64,000 nt of DNA, from contig JAYTCQ010000174.1 of assembly GCA_043736395.1 (NCBI GenBank), positions 13,015 to 77,014 of the forward strand, given 5' to 3'. A model generated the notes under the pieces. The model had not been told where the DNA came from. It did not search any database and saw nothing but the letters and a program-made list of their open reading frames with translations. Shown one piece after another: positions 1-10,600 of this stretch. How positions within the stretch are numbered: position 1 is the first letter of the stretch; every line of letters begins with the position of its first letter. The DNA is from JAFDVL01 sp043736395. GTDB taxonomy: Bacteria > Acidobacteriota > Blastocatellia > RBC074. The position numbers and the translations under genes were made by a program.

Positions 1-792
1 GGATTTGGTCTATTAGCTGGATTTTATAAAGACACAGTGCGTGGAAATACATATGCAGAAAAAGCTCTTCAAAGTCTTTCACAAGCTGCTACACCACCCG
101 AGTGGAAAGATGTGGATTGGGCAAACTTTAGAAAAGATAACACTGCACGATTAATTCAATACAAAGGTCTTTATAAATTGCGGCAGGCAACTCCTGATTA
201 TGAAGGAGCAATTAAAGACTTTACTGATGCAGCAGCACTTAAAGATGGCCCTGCAATCAAAGACCCTAATACCTATCTTTTACGCGCTGAGGCAATCACC
301 GTCTCATACACAAAATATAACGACGAATATAATGCTCTGACAGATGAAGAAAAACGTGGTGAAAAAGGCAAAGCGGCGTTAGCGAAAATTTATCCCGTCG
401 TTGCCAGCTTAGCCAATGATTATGCTCGTGTTGTCGCGGTCACAGAAGGGAAGCCTGAATACAAAGCGATTTACGATGATTCGAAAGTACAAGCTGAAGA
501 GTTTTACAAGTTCCTCAAAAACGGAAAAACGGCTGGGATCGAGGAATTGTATAAACGATTTAAGGCTGACGTAGGAGCACCCGATGTTGAAATCAAGGTC
601 GAAGAATCAGCAGCTCCGAAATCTCCGGTAGGCAACAAAGGCAAGAAAACCACTGCTACCGCCACCGCGCCTGCGGGTGGCAATACTACGGCTCCCACCG
701 CAGGTGGAGATGCAGCCGCAGCTACTACGAAGCCAGCGACAGGCAAAACCGCTGCCACTACTAAAACTGCTGCGCCAAAGAAGCGCAAATAA
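1..792 (+). CDS. TPR-like repeat protein with A/T/K-rich tail (5' truncated)
   Basis: The frame is open from base 1, so the gene begins upstream of the window; the first in-window start (GTG at 37) is probably not the true start. About the first 180 visible residues are helical and look like degenerate TPR/tetratrico units (for example YEGAIKDFTDAAALKDG). The last 60 residues are a low-complexity Ala/Thr/Lys/Pro tail ending in KKRK. No catalytic motif is visible. The tail could be a disordered, basic, cell-wall or nucleic-acid-contacting extension, but that is only a guess. An intrinsic terminator follows before rnc. Confidence 0.7.
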   Translation, partial: GFGLLAGFYKDTVRGNTYAEKALQSLSQAATPPEWKDVDWANFRKDNTARLIQYKGLYKLRQATPDYEGAIKDFTDAAALKDGPAIKDPNTYLLRAEAITVSYTKYNDEYNALTDEEKRGEKGKAALAKIYPVVASLANDYARVVAVTEGKPEYKAIYDDSKVQAEEFYKFLKNGKTAGIEELYKRFKADVGAPDVEIKVEESAAPKSPVGNKGKKTTATATAPAGGNTTAPTAGGDAAAATTKPATGKTAATTKTAAPKKRK

Positions 793-829
793 TTATCTCG
801 GCCACAAGCCGAACAGAAAAGTATCGAAG

Positions 830-863
830 AGCCAGCACCCGTTATCGAGCGCTGGCTTTTCGT
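830..863 (+). terminator. intrinsic terminator after TPR-like gene
   Basis: Inverted repeat AGCCAGC (830-836) / GCTGGCT (851-857) followed directly by TTTT. It lies between the stop at 792 and the rnc start at 879, so it separates the two transcription units. Confidence 0.7.
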
Positions 864-878
864 GCTCATAAGGAATGA

Positions 879-1685
879 ATGTCGGTTAATCCAGAAATAC
901 AGGACAAAAATAATCTCACTGAAGCTCATGCTGTATCAGCTGCCGATGTAGCTTCACCTCAAATCATTACGCCTGAAGTAGAAAAACTTCAACGAGTTGT
1001 TCACTATCAATTCAAAGATAAAAATCTTTTATTGCGGGCACTCACGCACCGTTCTTTTGCCAACGAACATCCTGAGCCTCGCCCTCAACATAACGAAGCC
1101 CTGGAATTTCTTGGTGATGCAGTTCTGGAATTTTTAGTAAGTGATTGGCTGCTTGAGCTTTTCCCCTTACAAAAAGAAGGGACTCTTTCGAAACTCCGTG
1201 CCTTTGCAGTGAGTGCTACCAGTCTGCAAAAACGCGCATCACAGATTAATTTAGGGGATTATTTATTCTTGAATCGTGGTGAAGAAAAAACTGGTGGGCG
1301 TACTAAATCTCATCTGCTGGTGGACGCCTACGAAGCGCTCATCGCGGCTATTTATTTAGACGGAGGAATTGAATCAGCCAAAGTTTTTGTCAGACGTGAA
1401 TTTGCAGGAACTTTTTTGCAAATGAATCCTGACGATTTAACTGCCACCGATTATAAAACGGCGCTTCAGGAAAGCCTTCAAGCCTCAGGTTTACCGACTC
1501 CTAAATACGCCATCATTGAAAAACAAGGCCCTGATCATCGCCGCGTCTTTCAAGTTGAATTACGTGTTAATGGAAAACGTCTGGCCACAGGTCAAGGCAC
1601 AACAATTAAAAGCGCTCATCAGGATGCAGCACAATCAGCCTTAGCCCAATTACCAGCTGAGATCGAAAATCTGAAATCCAGTTAA
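879..1685 (+). CDS. rnc: ribonuclease III
   Basis: Double-strand-specific endoribonuclease that processes rRNA precursors and structured RNAs in the cytoplasm as a homodimer. The RNase III signature [13 protein letters not shown] is at residues 71-83. The residues matching E. coli E38, E41, D45, D114 and E117 are E73, E76, D80, D149 and E152, with the same 69-residue spacing between the two aspartates, so the active site is intact. A dsRNA-binding domain occupies about residues 190-262. The protein is about 40 residues longer than E. coli Rnc because of an unconserved, acidic N-terminal extension. The ATG is preceded by AAGGAA at a good distance. It stands alone after a terminator. Confidence 0.97.
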   Translation: MSVNPEIQDKNNLTEAHAVSAADVASPQIITPEVEKLQRVVHYQFKDKNLLLRALTHRSFANEHPEPRPQHNEALEFLGDAVLEFLVSDWLLELFPLQKEGTLSKLRAFAVSATSLQKRASQINLGDYLFLNRGEEKTGGRTKSHLLVDAYEALIAAIYLDGGIESAKVFVRREFAGTFLQMNPDDLTATDYKTALQESLQASGLPTPKYAIIEKQGPDHRRVFQVELRVNGKRLATGQGTTIKSAHQDAAQSALAQLPAEIENLKSS

Positions 1686-1698
1686 GTTTTTGAAATCA

Positions 1699-1911
1699 TT
1701 AAGCGGCTTGCTGAACCTGTGAAAGACAATCCAGTTCGCAGTTATAGTCTTTGGCTAATTTTTCCAACTTGTTCCATTCTGCCTCGGAAACGATTAGATA
1801 ACCCTGAAAATCTACGTATAAATCCCACTGGCTATTTCTCAAATCTTTAATTAACTGATCACAGTCTTGAGCGTTTCCATTAATTTCAGTACGAAAATAT
1901 CTATTCATCAT
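1699..1911 (-). CDS. small protein of unknown function
   Basis: A 70-residue reading frame convergent with rnc (13 bp between stops). The conserved-looking part starts at MMNRYFRTEINGN and is acidic, with several Trp/Tyr (WDLYVDFQGYLIV) and two Cys near the C-terminus (CELDCLS). The frame can be extended to an ATG at 2001, but neither start has a clear ribosome-binding site. I do not recognise the family. Composition and length are consistent with a real small cytosolic protein, but it could be spurious. Confidence 0.45.
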   Translation of the reverse strand: MMNRYFRTEINGNAQDCDQLIKDLRNSQWDLYVDFQGYLIVSEAEWNKLEKLAKDYNCELDCLSQVQQAA

Positions 1912-2076
1912 AGGTTGGTTAAACAGCATGAAAGGGCTTAGTTTAGAAAGTGTGATTAGTGGTGCAGAGCCGACGTGGTTGATCTTGTCTCTTGCTCGCA
2001 TCAGGAGAGGGGCTTTTCAACTTGCAATATACCACCCAACCCATTCTTTAAACAACTATAAACTTCGTCTTTTAAC

Positions 2077-2105
2077 TTGACTTAGATCGGAGACGCCGCG
2101 ATATT
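2077..2105 (+). promoter_or_regulatory. possible sigma-70 promoter for the GNAT gene
   Basis: TTGACT (2077-2082), a 17-bp spacer, then GATATT (2100-2105), 33 bp before the ATG at 2138. The -10 matches consensus at four of six positions. Confidence 0.3.
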
Positions 2106-2137
2106 TTAATTTTTTCGGATCCTAATAATTTGTTGCT

Positions 2138-2899
2138 ATGGAACTTCCATCTTATACAATTCGACTTTGCACCAGTCTCCCGGAATTTTCGGCTTGCCTT
2201 GAGATGCAGCGTGAAGTCTGGCAATTCGCAGACCTTGACATTACGCCCTTGCGGTCATTTGTTATCACCAAAAATAGCGGTGGTTTTACACTTGGGGCTT
2301 TTTCTTCAACAGATGAAAAGTTACTGGGATTTGCTCACGCTTTAGCTGCCTTCGATGAGAAGAATCGCCCCTATTATTATTCTCATATGCTGGCAGTTGA
2401 TCCAGTTTTTCAAAACTCCGGACTTGGCTTAAAGCTCAAATTTGCTCAGCGTGATTATGCCCTGCAACACGGTATTGACTTAATGGTTTGGACTTTTGAT
2501 CCATTACAATCACGCAACGCCCATCTCAATATCAACAAACTTGGTGGAGTCATTCGGAAATATCAGGATAATTATTATGGCAACCATAGCACCAGCCAAC
2601 TGCACCGCGGATTAGATACTGATCGGCTTTTAGTTGAGTGGTGGTTGGATTCCGCCCGCGTTAAATCTATGGCGGAATTCAGCAGTCACGGAGAAACTTT
2701 ATCTCCTGTCGCTAAAGTGGCGATTCCTTACGATCTGGAGGAAATCAAAAATCAAGATTTGCAAGCAGCGCGCAACTGGCAAATACAGGTTCGTGAAGGT
2801 TTTCAGAACTGTCTGAAAAATGGTTTATTTTGTGCAGGATTTGAGCGTGGCACAGATGAAAAGCCTAGTCAGTATTTATTTTTTTCAGATACCAGATAA
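2138..2899 (+). CDS. GNAT-superfamily acetyltransferase (COG3375-like)
   Basis: Predicted acetyl-CoA-dependent N-acyltransferase. The N-terminal two thirds shows the GNAT core: a strand ending LAVDPVFQNSGLGLKLK (acetyl-CoA pyrophosphate loop, residues about 84-100) followed by DLMVWTFDPLQSRNAHLNI and KLGGVIRKYQDNYYG. This combination is typical of the COG3375 group of predicted acetyltransferases, whose substrate is not known to me. The C-terminal 80 residues are variable. The start is the first ATG, with only a weak ribosome-binding site. It is followed by 56 bp and another plus-strand gene, so the two may be co-transcribed. Confidence 0.8.
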   Translation: MELPSYTIRLCTSLPEFSACLEMQREVWQFADLDITPLRSFVITKNSGGFTLGAFSSTDEKLLGFAHALAAFDEKNRPYYYSHMLAVDPVFQNSGLGLKLKFAQRDYALQHGIDLMVWTFDPLQSRNAHLNINKLGGVIRKYQDNYYGNHSTSQLHRGLDTDRLLVEWWLDSARVKSMAEFSSHGETLSPVAKVAIPYDLEEIKNQDLQAARNWQIQVREGFQNCLKNGLFCAGFERGTDEKPSQYLFFSDTR

Positions 2900-2955
2900 G
2901 GGCATGATCAGTATGACCAAGACCGCCTGCTGATTTTTAGTTCATGTGATTAATT

Positions 2956-4215
2956 ATGGCCAATCCTATCATTGCAGCTATTCGTAGTGGTTCAGCTCCT
3001 GCCCCCGCCAAAATGGCAGCCGCTCGGGCAGCCTTACCGTTACCTCCCGAAGACCTGCTTGAGATTCTGGTTGTCCTTTGCCAGGATCAAGATGTTGATT
3101 TGCGAACCACAGCCATTAAATCACTCAATGAATTTGATGCTGACCGGATGCGGGAAGTAGTCAAATTAACATCAACACCGATTGATGTTTTGCTGTTTCT
3201 CTGTACTTGGCGAAATGGAAAAAAAGATTTCTACGAAGCCATGGTGTTGAACGATTCGACACCCGATCACGGCATGTCTGAACTGGCAAAATGGAATAAA
3301 GATGGTTCACTTTTAGAACTAATCGCCATTAACCAGGAACGAATGATTCGTCATCCTGAAATTATTACCTCGCTCATTGCAAACAAAGCCAGTACGCCGG
3401 AAGCCGTGCGACGCGCCACTGAGTGCCGGATAGAATTCTTCGAGAAGGAGCTGGGAGCCAAACGTGTTGAAGACGAAAGACGCGCACGCGCGGCAGCCGC
3501 TTCCGCGGCGTTAGGCTTGAACTATGTCGAAGAAGCGCTCATCGAACTTATTGATGACGATATAAAAATTGAAGAATTAGATTTTGAAAATGTCCTTGAG
3601 GGTGAAGATGATCCTAAAATCGGCCCCGAATTCCAACGAATAATTCGTGAAGAACTTAATCGCGTCAACGCGGAGGAAGTAGTTGCTGAACAAGTAGTTT
3701 CAGAAGAAAATCTCACGATGATGGATGATAATCCTGAAGCTGACGAATTAGTTAGTCAGATCATCAGTCAAATGTCCGCCGAAGGAGAAGTAGCTTCGCC
3801 CGAACGTTTGACCGTGCTCCAAAAGATCGCGCGTATGTCCGCTAAAGCTCGCGTCAAATTAGCTCTCAAAGGCAATCGTGAAGCGCGTAACATTTTGCGA
3901 CGTGATCCAAATAAATCCGTCATCATGGGAGTTCTCGGTAATTCCCGTATCACGGAATCTGAAGTTGAAGCTATCTCTGCCATGAAGACACTCCCGGAAG
4001 AGGCTTTAAGACTGATTTCATTGAACAGACAATGGATTAGAAACTATCCCATCATTCATAACTTAGTAAGAAATGCGCGAACTCCCGTAGCCACCAGTCT
4101 GCCATTACTTAACCGATTATTTCCAAAGGATTTGAAAGCAATGGTCACTAATCGAAACGTACCAGACGTGATCCGTAAACAAGCTGGCCGATTAGCTGTA
4201 GCCCGGCGGTCGTAA
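2956..4215 (+). CDS. helical-repeat (HEAT-like) protein of unknown function
   Basis: A 419-residue soluble, all-alpha protein. The N-terminal part (residues about 25-130) resembles HEAT/ARM-type repeats (LLEILVVLCQDQDVDLRTTAIKSL). The middle (about 180-270) is highly acidic, and the C-terminal half returns to repeats containing NREARNILRRDPN and LNRQWIRNYPIIHNLVRN. The same style of unit (an Asn, a Pro and an LL or LV) recurs through both halves. No enzyme motif and no signal peptide or membrane segment. It is followed by a likely promoter for the next gene, so it ends its own unit. Function unknown; probably a scaffold. Confidence 0.75.
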   Translation: MANPIIAAIRSGSAPAPAKMAAARAALPLPPEDLLEILVVLCQDQDVDLRTTAIKSLNEFDADRMREVVKLTSTPIDVLLFLCTWRNGKKDFYEAMVLNDSTPDHGMSELAKWNKDGSLLELIAINQERMIRHPEIITSLIANKASTPEAVRRATECRIEFFEKELGAKRVEDERRARAAAASAALGLNYVEEALIELIDDDIKIEELDFENVLEGEDDPKIGPEFQRIIREELNRVNAEEVVAEQVVSEENLTMMDDNPEADELVSQIISQMSAEGEVASPERLTVLQKIARMSAKARVKLALKGNREARNILRRDPNKSVIMGVLGNSRITESEVEAISAMKTLPEEALRLISLNRQWIRNYPIIHNLVRNARTPVATSLPLLNRLFPKDLKAMVTNRNVPDVIRKQAGRLAVARRS

Positions 4216-4230
4216 ATCGTTGTAGTTAAA

Positions 4231-4264
4231 TTGACAGTCTCGTTATCTTACTTGTAAGATAGCG
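4231..4264 (+). promoter_or_regulatory. promoter with overlapping palindrome upstream of RodZ-like gene
   Basis: TTGACA (4231-4236), an 18-bp spacer and TAAGAT (4255-4260). The spacer and -10 are covered by an 11-bp inverted repeat, CGTTATCTTAC (4241-4251) / GTAAGATAGCG (4254-4264), with one mismatch. The palindrome could be an operator for this promoter or the terminator of the preceding gene, though no T-run follows it. Confidence 0.45.
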
Positions 4265-4339
4265 AACTATTTTGAACAGTTTCCTTAATTACCAAATTAA
4301 TTCAGCCTCAAAAATAAGAGAGGAGAGGCACTACTAAAC

Positions 4340-5194
4340 ATGCCCACACTAGGTGAAGAACTACGGAGAATACGAGAAGAAAAAGGCATGAACTTGCGAG
4401 AAGTTTCTGATGCAACACACATCGGAACTCGCTTTTTGCAAGCGATTGAATCTGACAATTATTCAATCCTGCCCGGTGGTATTTTTAATCGTGGCTTTGT
4501 GCGAAGTTATGCCCGATATATTAGCATGGACGAAGAACAGGCCATGACTCTCTACAACCAGCAGCTTGAAGCACAGGGTGGGGAAGCCCCCAGAAATCCC
4601 GCTCCAAGTCTGGATGGTATTGAAGAAGAGGCCAGCTCTCCCTGGGGCAGTATTGCGTTAATTGTTATCACTTTACTTTTACTTAGTGCTGGTATTTTTA
4701 CGGCCTGGAAATGGTTCAAAGGTGGAGAAGCATTGTTGGTAAGCAATCCAGCACCAAGTGCTACTGTTAGCGCCTCTCCGTCAGCCTCGGCTGAAGCTGC
4801 GGCACCTTCGCCATCGGCCAGTTCGTCACTTAGCACTTCACCTTCTGCAATACCATCTCCGAGTGCTGCTGTTTCTCCGTCAGTCGCTCCGATGCCTGGC
4901 GCAATGCAATTAAAATTACAAGCCAAAGATGCTGACTGCTGGATTAAAGTCAGATCGGATGCGAATCCAAAAAGTGAAATGGCAATTCTGAAACCGGGTG
5001 AATACCGCGAGGTTTCGGCCAATGAGCGCTTCATCGTCAACGTTGGAAATGTTCTGACTTTGAATGCTTATTTAAACGGGAAGCCAATTACAATCAACGC
5101 AAACAAAGGAAAATTTATTGCTGAAGGAGTCCTGATTACCAAAGACAACCAGCAATTATTTGTACCGACTGCACCGGCAGCAGCGCCGCAGTAG
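4340..5194 (+). CDS. RodZ-like helix-turn-helix membrane protein
   Basis: N-terminal Xre-type HTH of the HTH_25 family (residues about 5-65: LGEELRRIREEKGMNLREVS through GGIFNRGFVRSYARY), one transmembrane helix (about 97-118), a Ser/Pro/Ala-rich linker of about 60 residues, and a C-terminal beta domain of the DUF4115 type (about 190-270, starting MQLKLQAKDADCWIKVRSD). This is the architecture of RodZ, which links MreB to the cell-wall machinery: HTH in the cytoplasm, beta domain in the periplasm. No mre genes lie nearby, so the exact role is inferred. Strong ribosome-binding site GAGAGGAGAG about 12 bp before the ATG. Confidence 0.82.
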   Translation: MPTLGEELRRIREEKGMNLREVSDATHIGTRFLQAIESDNYSILPGGIFNRGFVRSYARYISMDEEQAMTLYNQQLEAQGGEAPRNPAPSLDGIEEEASSPWGSIALIVITLLLLSAGIFTAWKWFKGGEALLVSNPAPSATVSASPSASAEAAAPSPSASSSLSTSPSAIPSPSAAVSPSVAPMPGAMQLKLQAKDADCWIKVRSDANPKSEMAILKPGEYREVSANERFIVNVGNVLTLNAYLNGKPITINANKGKFIAEGVLITKDNQQLFVPTAPAAAPQ

Positions 5195-5291
5195 TTATGC
5201 TGATTCATGAATTTATAAAATGGTCATTGTGGGATTACTACTTGACCAGTTTGCCTGATGATGGCAAACGATAATTTAATCCATACGCCAC

Positions 5292-5328
5292 AAACCGCGC
5301 GGCAACCAACGCCTGCGCGGTTTTTGTT
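5292..5328 (+). terminator. intrinsic terminator after RodZ-like gene
   Basis: Stem AACCGCGC (5293-5300) / GCGCGGTT (5315-5322) followed by TTTTG, 100 bp after the stop codon and 33 bp before guaB. Confidence 0.75.
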
Positions 5329-5357
5329 TATCCAGAATTTTTACGCATTGTTTATAA

Positions 5358-7601
<2,244 letters not shown>

Positions 7602-7605
<4 letters not shown>

Positions 7606-10600
7606 CGTTCAGCTAACATCCGTTCTGCTTCTTCATCTGACATTTCTTCAAGCTCAGCCAATAATGCCGCCAGCTCTGCATCTTCGGTTGAAGAAGATAA
7701 AATTTCATCAACGACCATCGCCAAGCCTTCGACGGTTGGCACTTCAAATATTTTCCGCAATGGAATTTTTACTCCGAATGCATTCTGCAATCGAGCTACG
7801 ACCTTTGTTGCTAATAATGAATGTCCTCCCAATGAAAAGAAATTATCGTTGATGCTGATTTGCTTCACTTTCAATAATTCTCCCCAGGTATTCGCTAACA
7901 TTTCTTCGGTCGGAGTTCTGGGAGCAACGTAAGTCTCATTCTCTTCTCGTCGTGAAGCCTCAGGTTGAGGCAAAGATTTTCGATCAATTTTTCCATTTGG
8001 AGTTAACGGCAACCGCTCCAAACATACGAATGCTGATGGGATCATGTGAACAGGGAGCCGATCCTGAAGCTGAGCACGTATTTGAGTGGGCTGAATTTTT
8101 GATGGCGTGACAACGTAGGCCACCAGCCGCTGATCTCCCGGTTGATCTTCACGAACGATAACGGCGGCATCACTAATTTCAGACAAGCGTTTGAGCGCTT
8201 CTTCAATTTCACCTGGCTCAATCCGAAAGCCTCTCAACTTCACCTGCGCATCGGCACGCCCCAATAATTCAATTGTGCCGTCAGAAAGATAACGACCGAG
8301 ATCGCCGGAGAAATAAAATTTTTCTGAGGATGAGTGATGGGTGATGGGTGATGAGTTACTCGACACCTGACCCCTAACACCTAACACCTGAAACCTCTCC
8401 GCCGTTAATTCGGAACGATTCAAATATCCACGTGTGACTCCGTTGCCACCGATGCAAAGCTCTCCCGCAACGCCAATGGGGACGATGCATTGATTGCGAT
8501 CCACAAAATAAATTTTTGTATTGGCAAATGGTTTTCCAATGGGAACCATTCCTTCGCCTTGCAAATCGCTGGCTTCAAAATAGGTGCTGTCAATCGTCGC
8601 TTCCGTCACACCGTACGAATTCACAACTCGCGCTTGCGAGCCACAAAGCCTTCGAAGTTTTCTATATTCCTCGCGCTGCCACGTGTCGGAGCCTACAACT
8701 ACCAGCCGCATAAAATCTAGTCGCAAATTACTTTCTTCCAGATGCTCAAGTAATGGACGCATCACTGCCGGAACAAATTCCGCCGAATCTATTTCTTCTG
8801 TCCGCATCAAATCGTACAGGCGATCAGGTTCGAGTAAATAATCTGTCGGACAAATTACCAGCTTTGCGCCACTGCAAAGCGCCCGTACAAAATCACCGGT
8901 GAAGACATCAAAGGAAAAACTCGCCATTTGTAAATGACTCTTCAGCGATGAAAGTTTGTAAGCCTGCTCCCACGCGGCGAATGCATTGACGACGTTGCCG
9001 TGCGTCACCATTACACCTTTCGCCTGGCCCGTCGAACCGGAGGTATAAATCACGTACGCCAGATTTTCAGCACTCATTTCTGTCTTTAGATTTTTCCCAT
9101 CAAAAATTTCAGATTGAAAATTTTTATACAGATCGTCCAGATATATCACTTCTGCCGAATGCTCCGGTAATCTTTGCTGAAGGTGCTTTTGCGTCAACAA
9201 AACTTTAACATTCGCATCACTGAGCATGTGCGCCAGCCGCTCCGCCGGATAGTTCGGGTCAAGCGGTAAATAAGCGCCACCAGCTTTGAGAATGGCCAAT
9301 ACCCCAACCACCATTTCGAGCGAACGCTCAACGCACAGACCAACAATCATTTCGGGAGACACACCAAATTTCAGTAAATGATGCGCTAAAAAATTTGCCC
9401 GTTTATTCAATTCTGCATACGTGATTTTTTTTCCGTCGAACGCAACGGCAATGGCTTCAGGCGTACGCGCCGCTTGTTCCTCAATCAATTGATGCAAAGA
9501 TAACTTTGGCACTTCAACTGTTGGCGCATTCCAGTTGGATAAAATTTGCTGCGTCTCTTGCGCGGTCAACAATGGCAATTGTGAAATTTGCTGAACAGGG
9601 TTTTCGACAATTCCCTCCAACAAAATTTCCCATTGCGTCAGCATTCGCTCAGCAGTTTCTGCTGCAAATAAATCGCGGTCATATTCCAGCCAGACTTCCA
9701 GACCTTCCGGTTTTTCATAGACATCCAAACTCAAATCAAACTTGGCAGTGGTGCTGGCAAACTTCACTGGAGTCAAACTAATATCTTTCCAATGTGCTGA
9801 CATATCTGGCGCATTCTGCATTGCAAACATCACTTGGAAAATCGGCGAATAGCTCAAGCTTCGTTCCGGTTGAAGCGCTTCAACTAATTTTTCAAACGGC
9901 ATTTCCTGATGCGCATACGCTCCCAGCGCACGTTCACGGGTTCGCTGGAGCAACTCAATAAATTTCGGATCACCCTCTAAATTCCCGCACAACGCTAAGG
10001 TATTCACAAAAAACCCAATCAGGCTTTCCGTTTCAGTTTTTGGACGTCCGGCAATCGGAGTTCCTACCACGACCTGTTCCTGACCGCTGTAGCGCATCAG
10101 TAAAACCTGGAACGCAGACAGTAACGTCATATACAAAGTTACGCCTTCACGTTGGCTTAAAGATTTTAGTTTTTTGAGTAATTTCGCCGATACAAATTTA
10201 GAAATTTGCGCACCGCGATATTTCTGTACCGCCGGACGTGGCTTATCTGTTGGCAGTTCCAAAAAGGCGGGTGCACTACGTAAATGTTCGCGCCAGTAAT
10301 TCACCTGTTCGGCTAAGATTTCACTTTGTAAATACTCTTGTTGCCAGCACGCATAATCAGCGAATTGAATCGGCAAATCCGGTAATTGCGAGGAATGGTC
10401 ATAACCTGTTCCTAATTCATTTAGAAAAATACTTATGGACCAACCATCACTGATAATGTGGTGAAATACGATGATTAATAAATGTTCTGATTCGTTGAGC
10501 CGGAGCAAATGCAAGCGCCACAAGGGAGTCTGGCTCAAATCAAAAGGCGTTTCAATCGCATGTGAAATCAGACGCATTTTTTCTGCTTGACGATAATCCG

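Noticed and set aside
504..929. 141-codon minus-strand reading frame
   Set aside because: Antisense to the Ala/Thr-rich tail and the terminator; composition reflects the low-complexity template.
4552..5040. 162-codon minus-strand reading frame
   Set aside because: Antisense shadow of the Ser/Pro-rich part of the RodZ-like gene.
8328..8396. Short tandem repeats considered as a CRISPR array
   Set aside because: Units are 7-10 bp without spacers and lie inside an NRPS reading frame.
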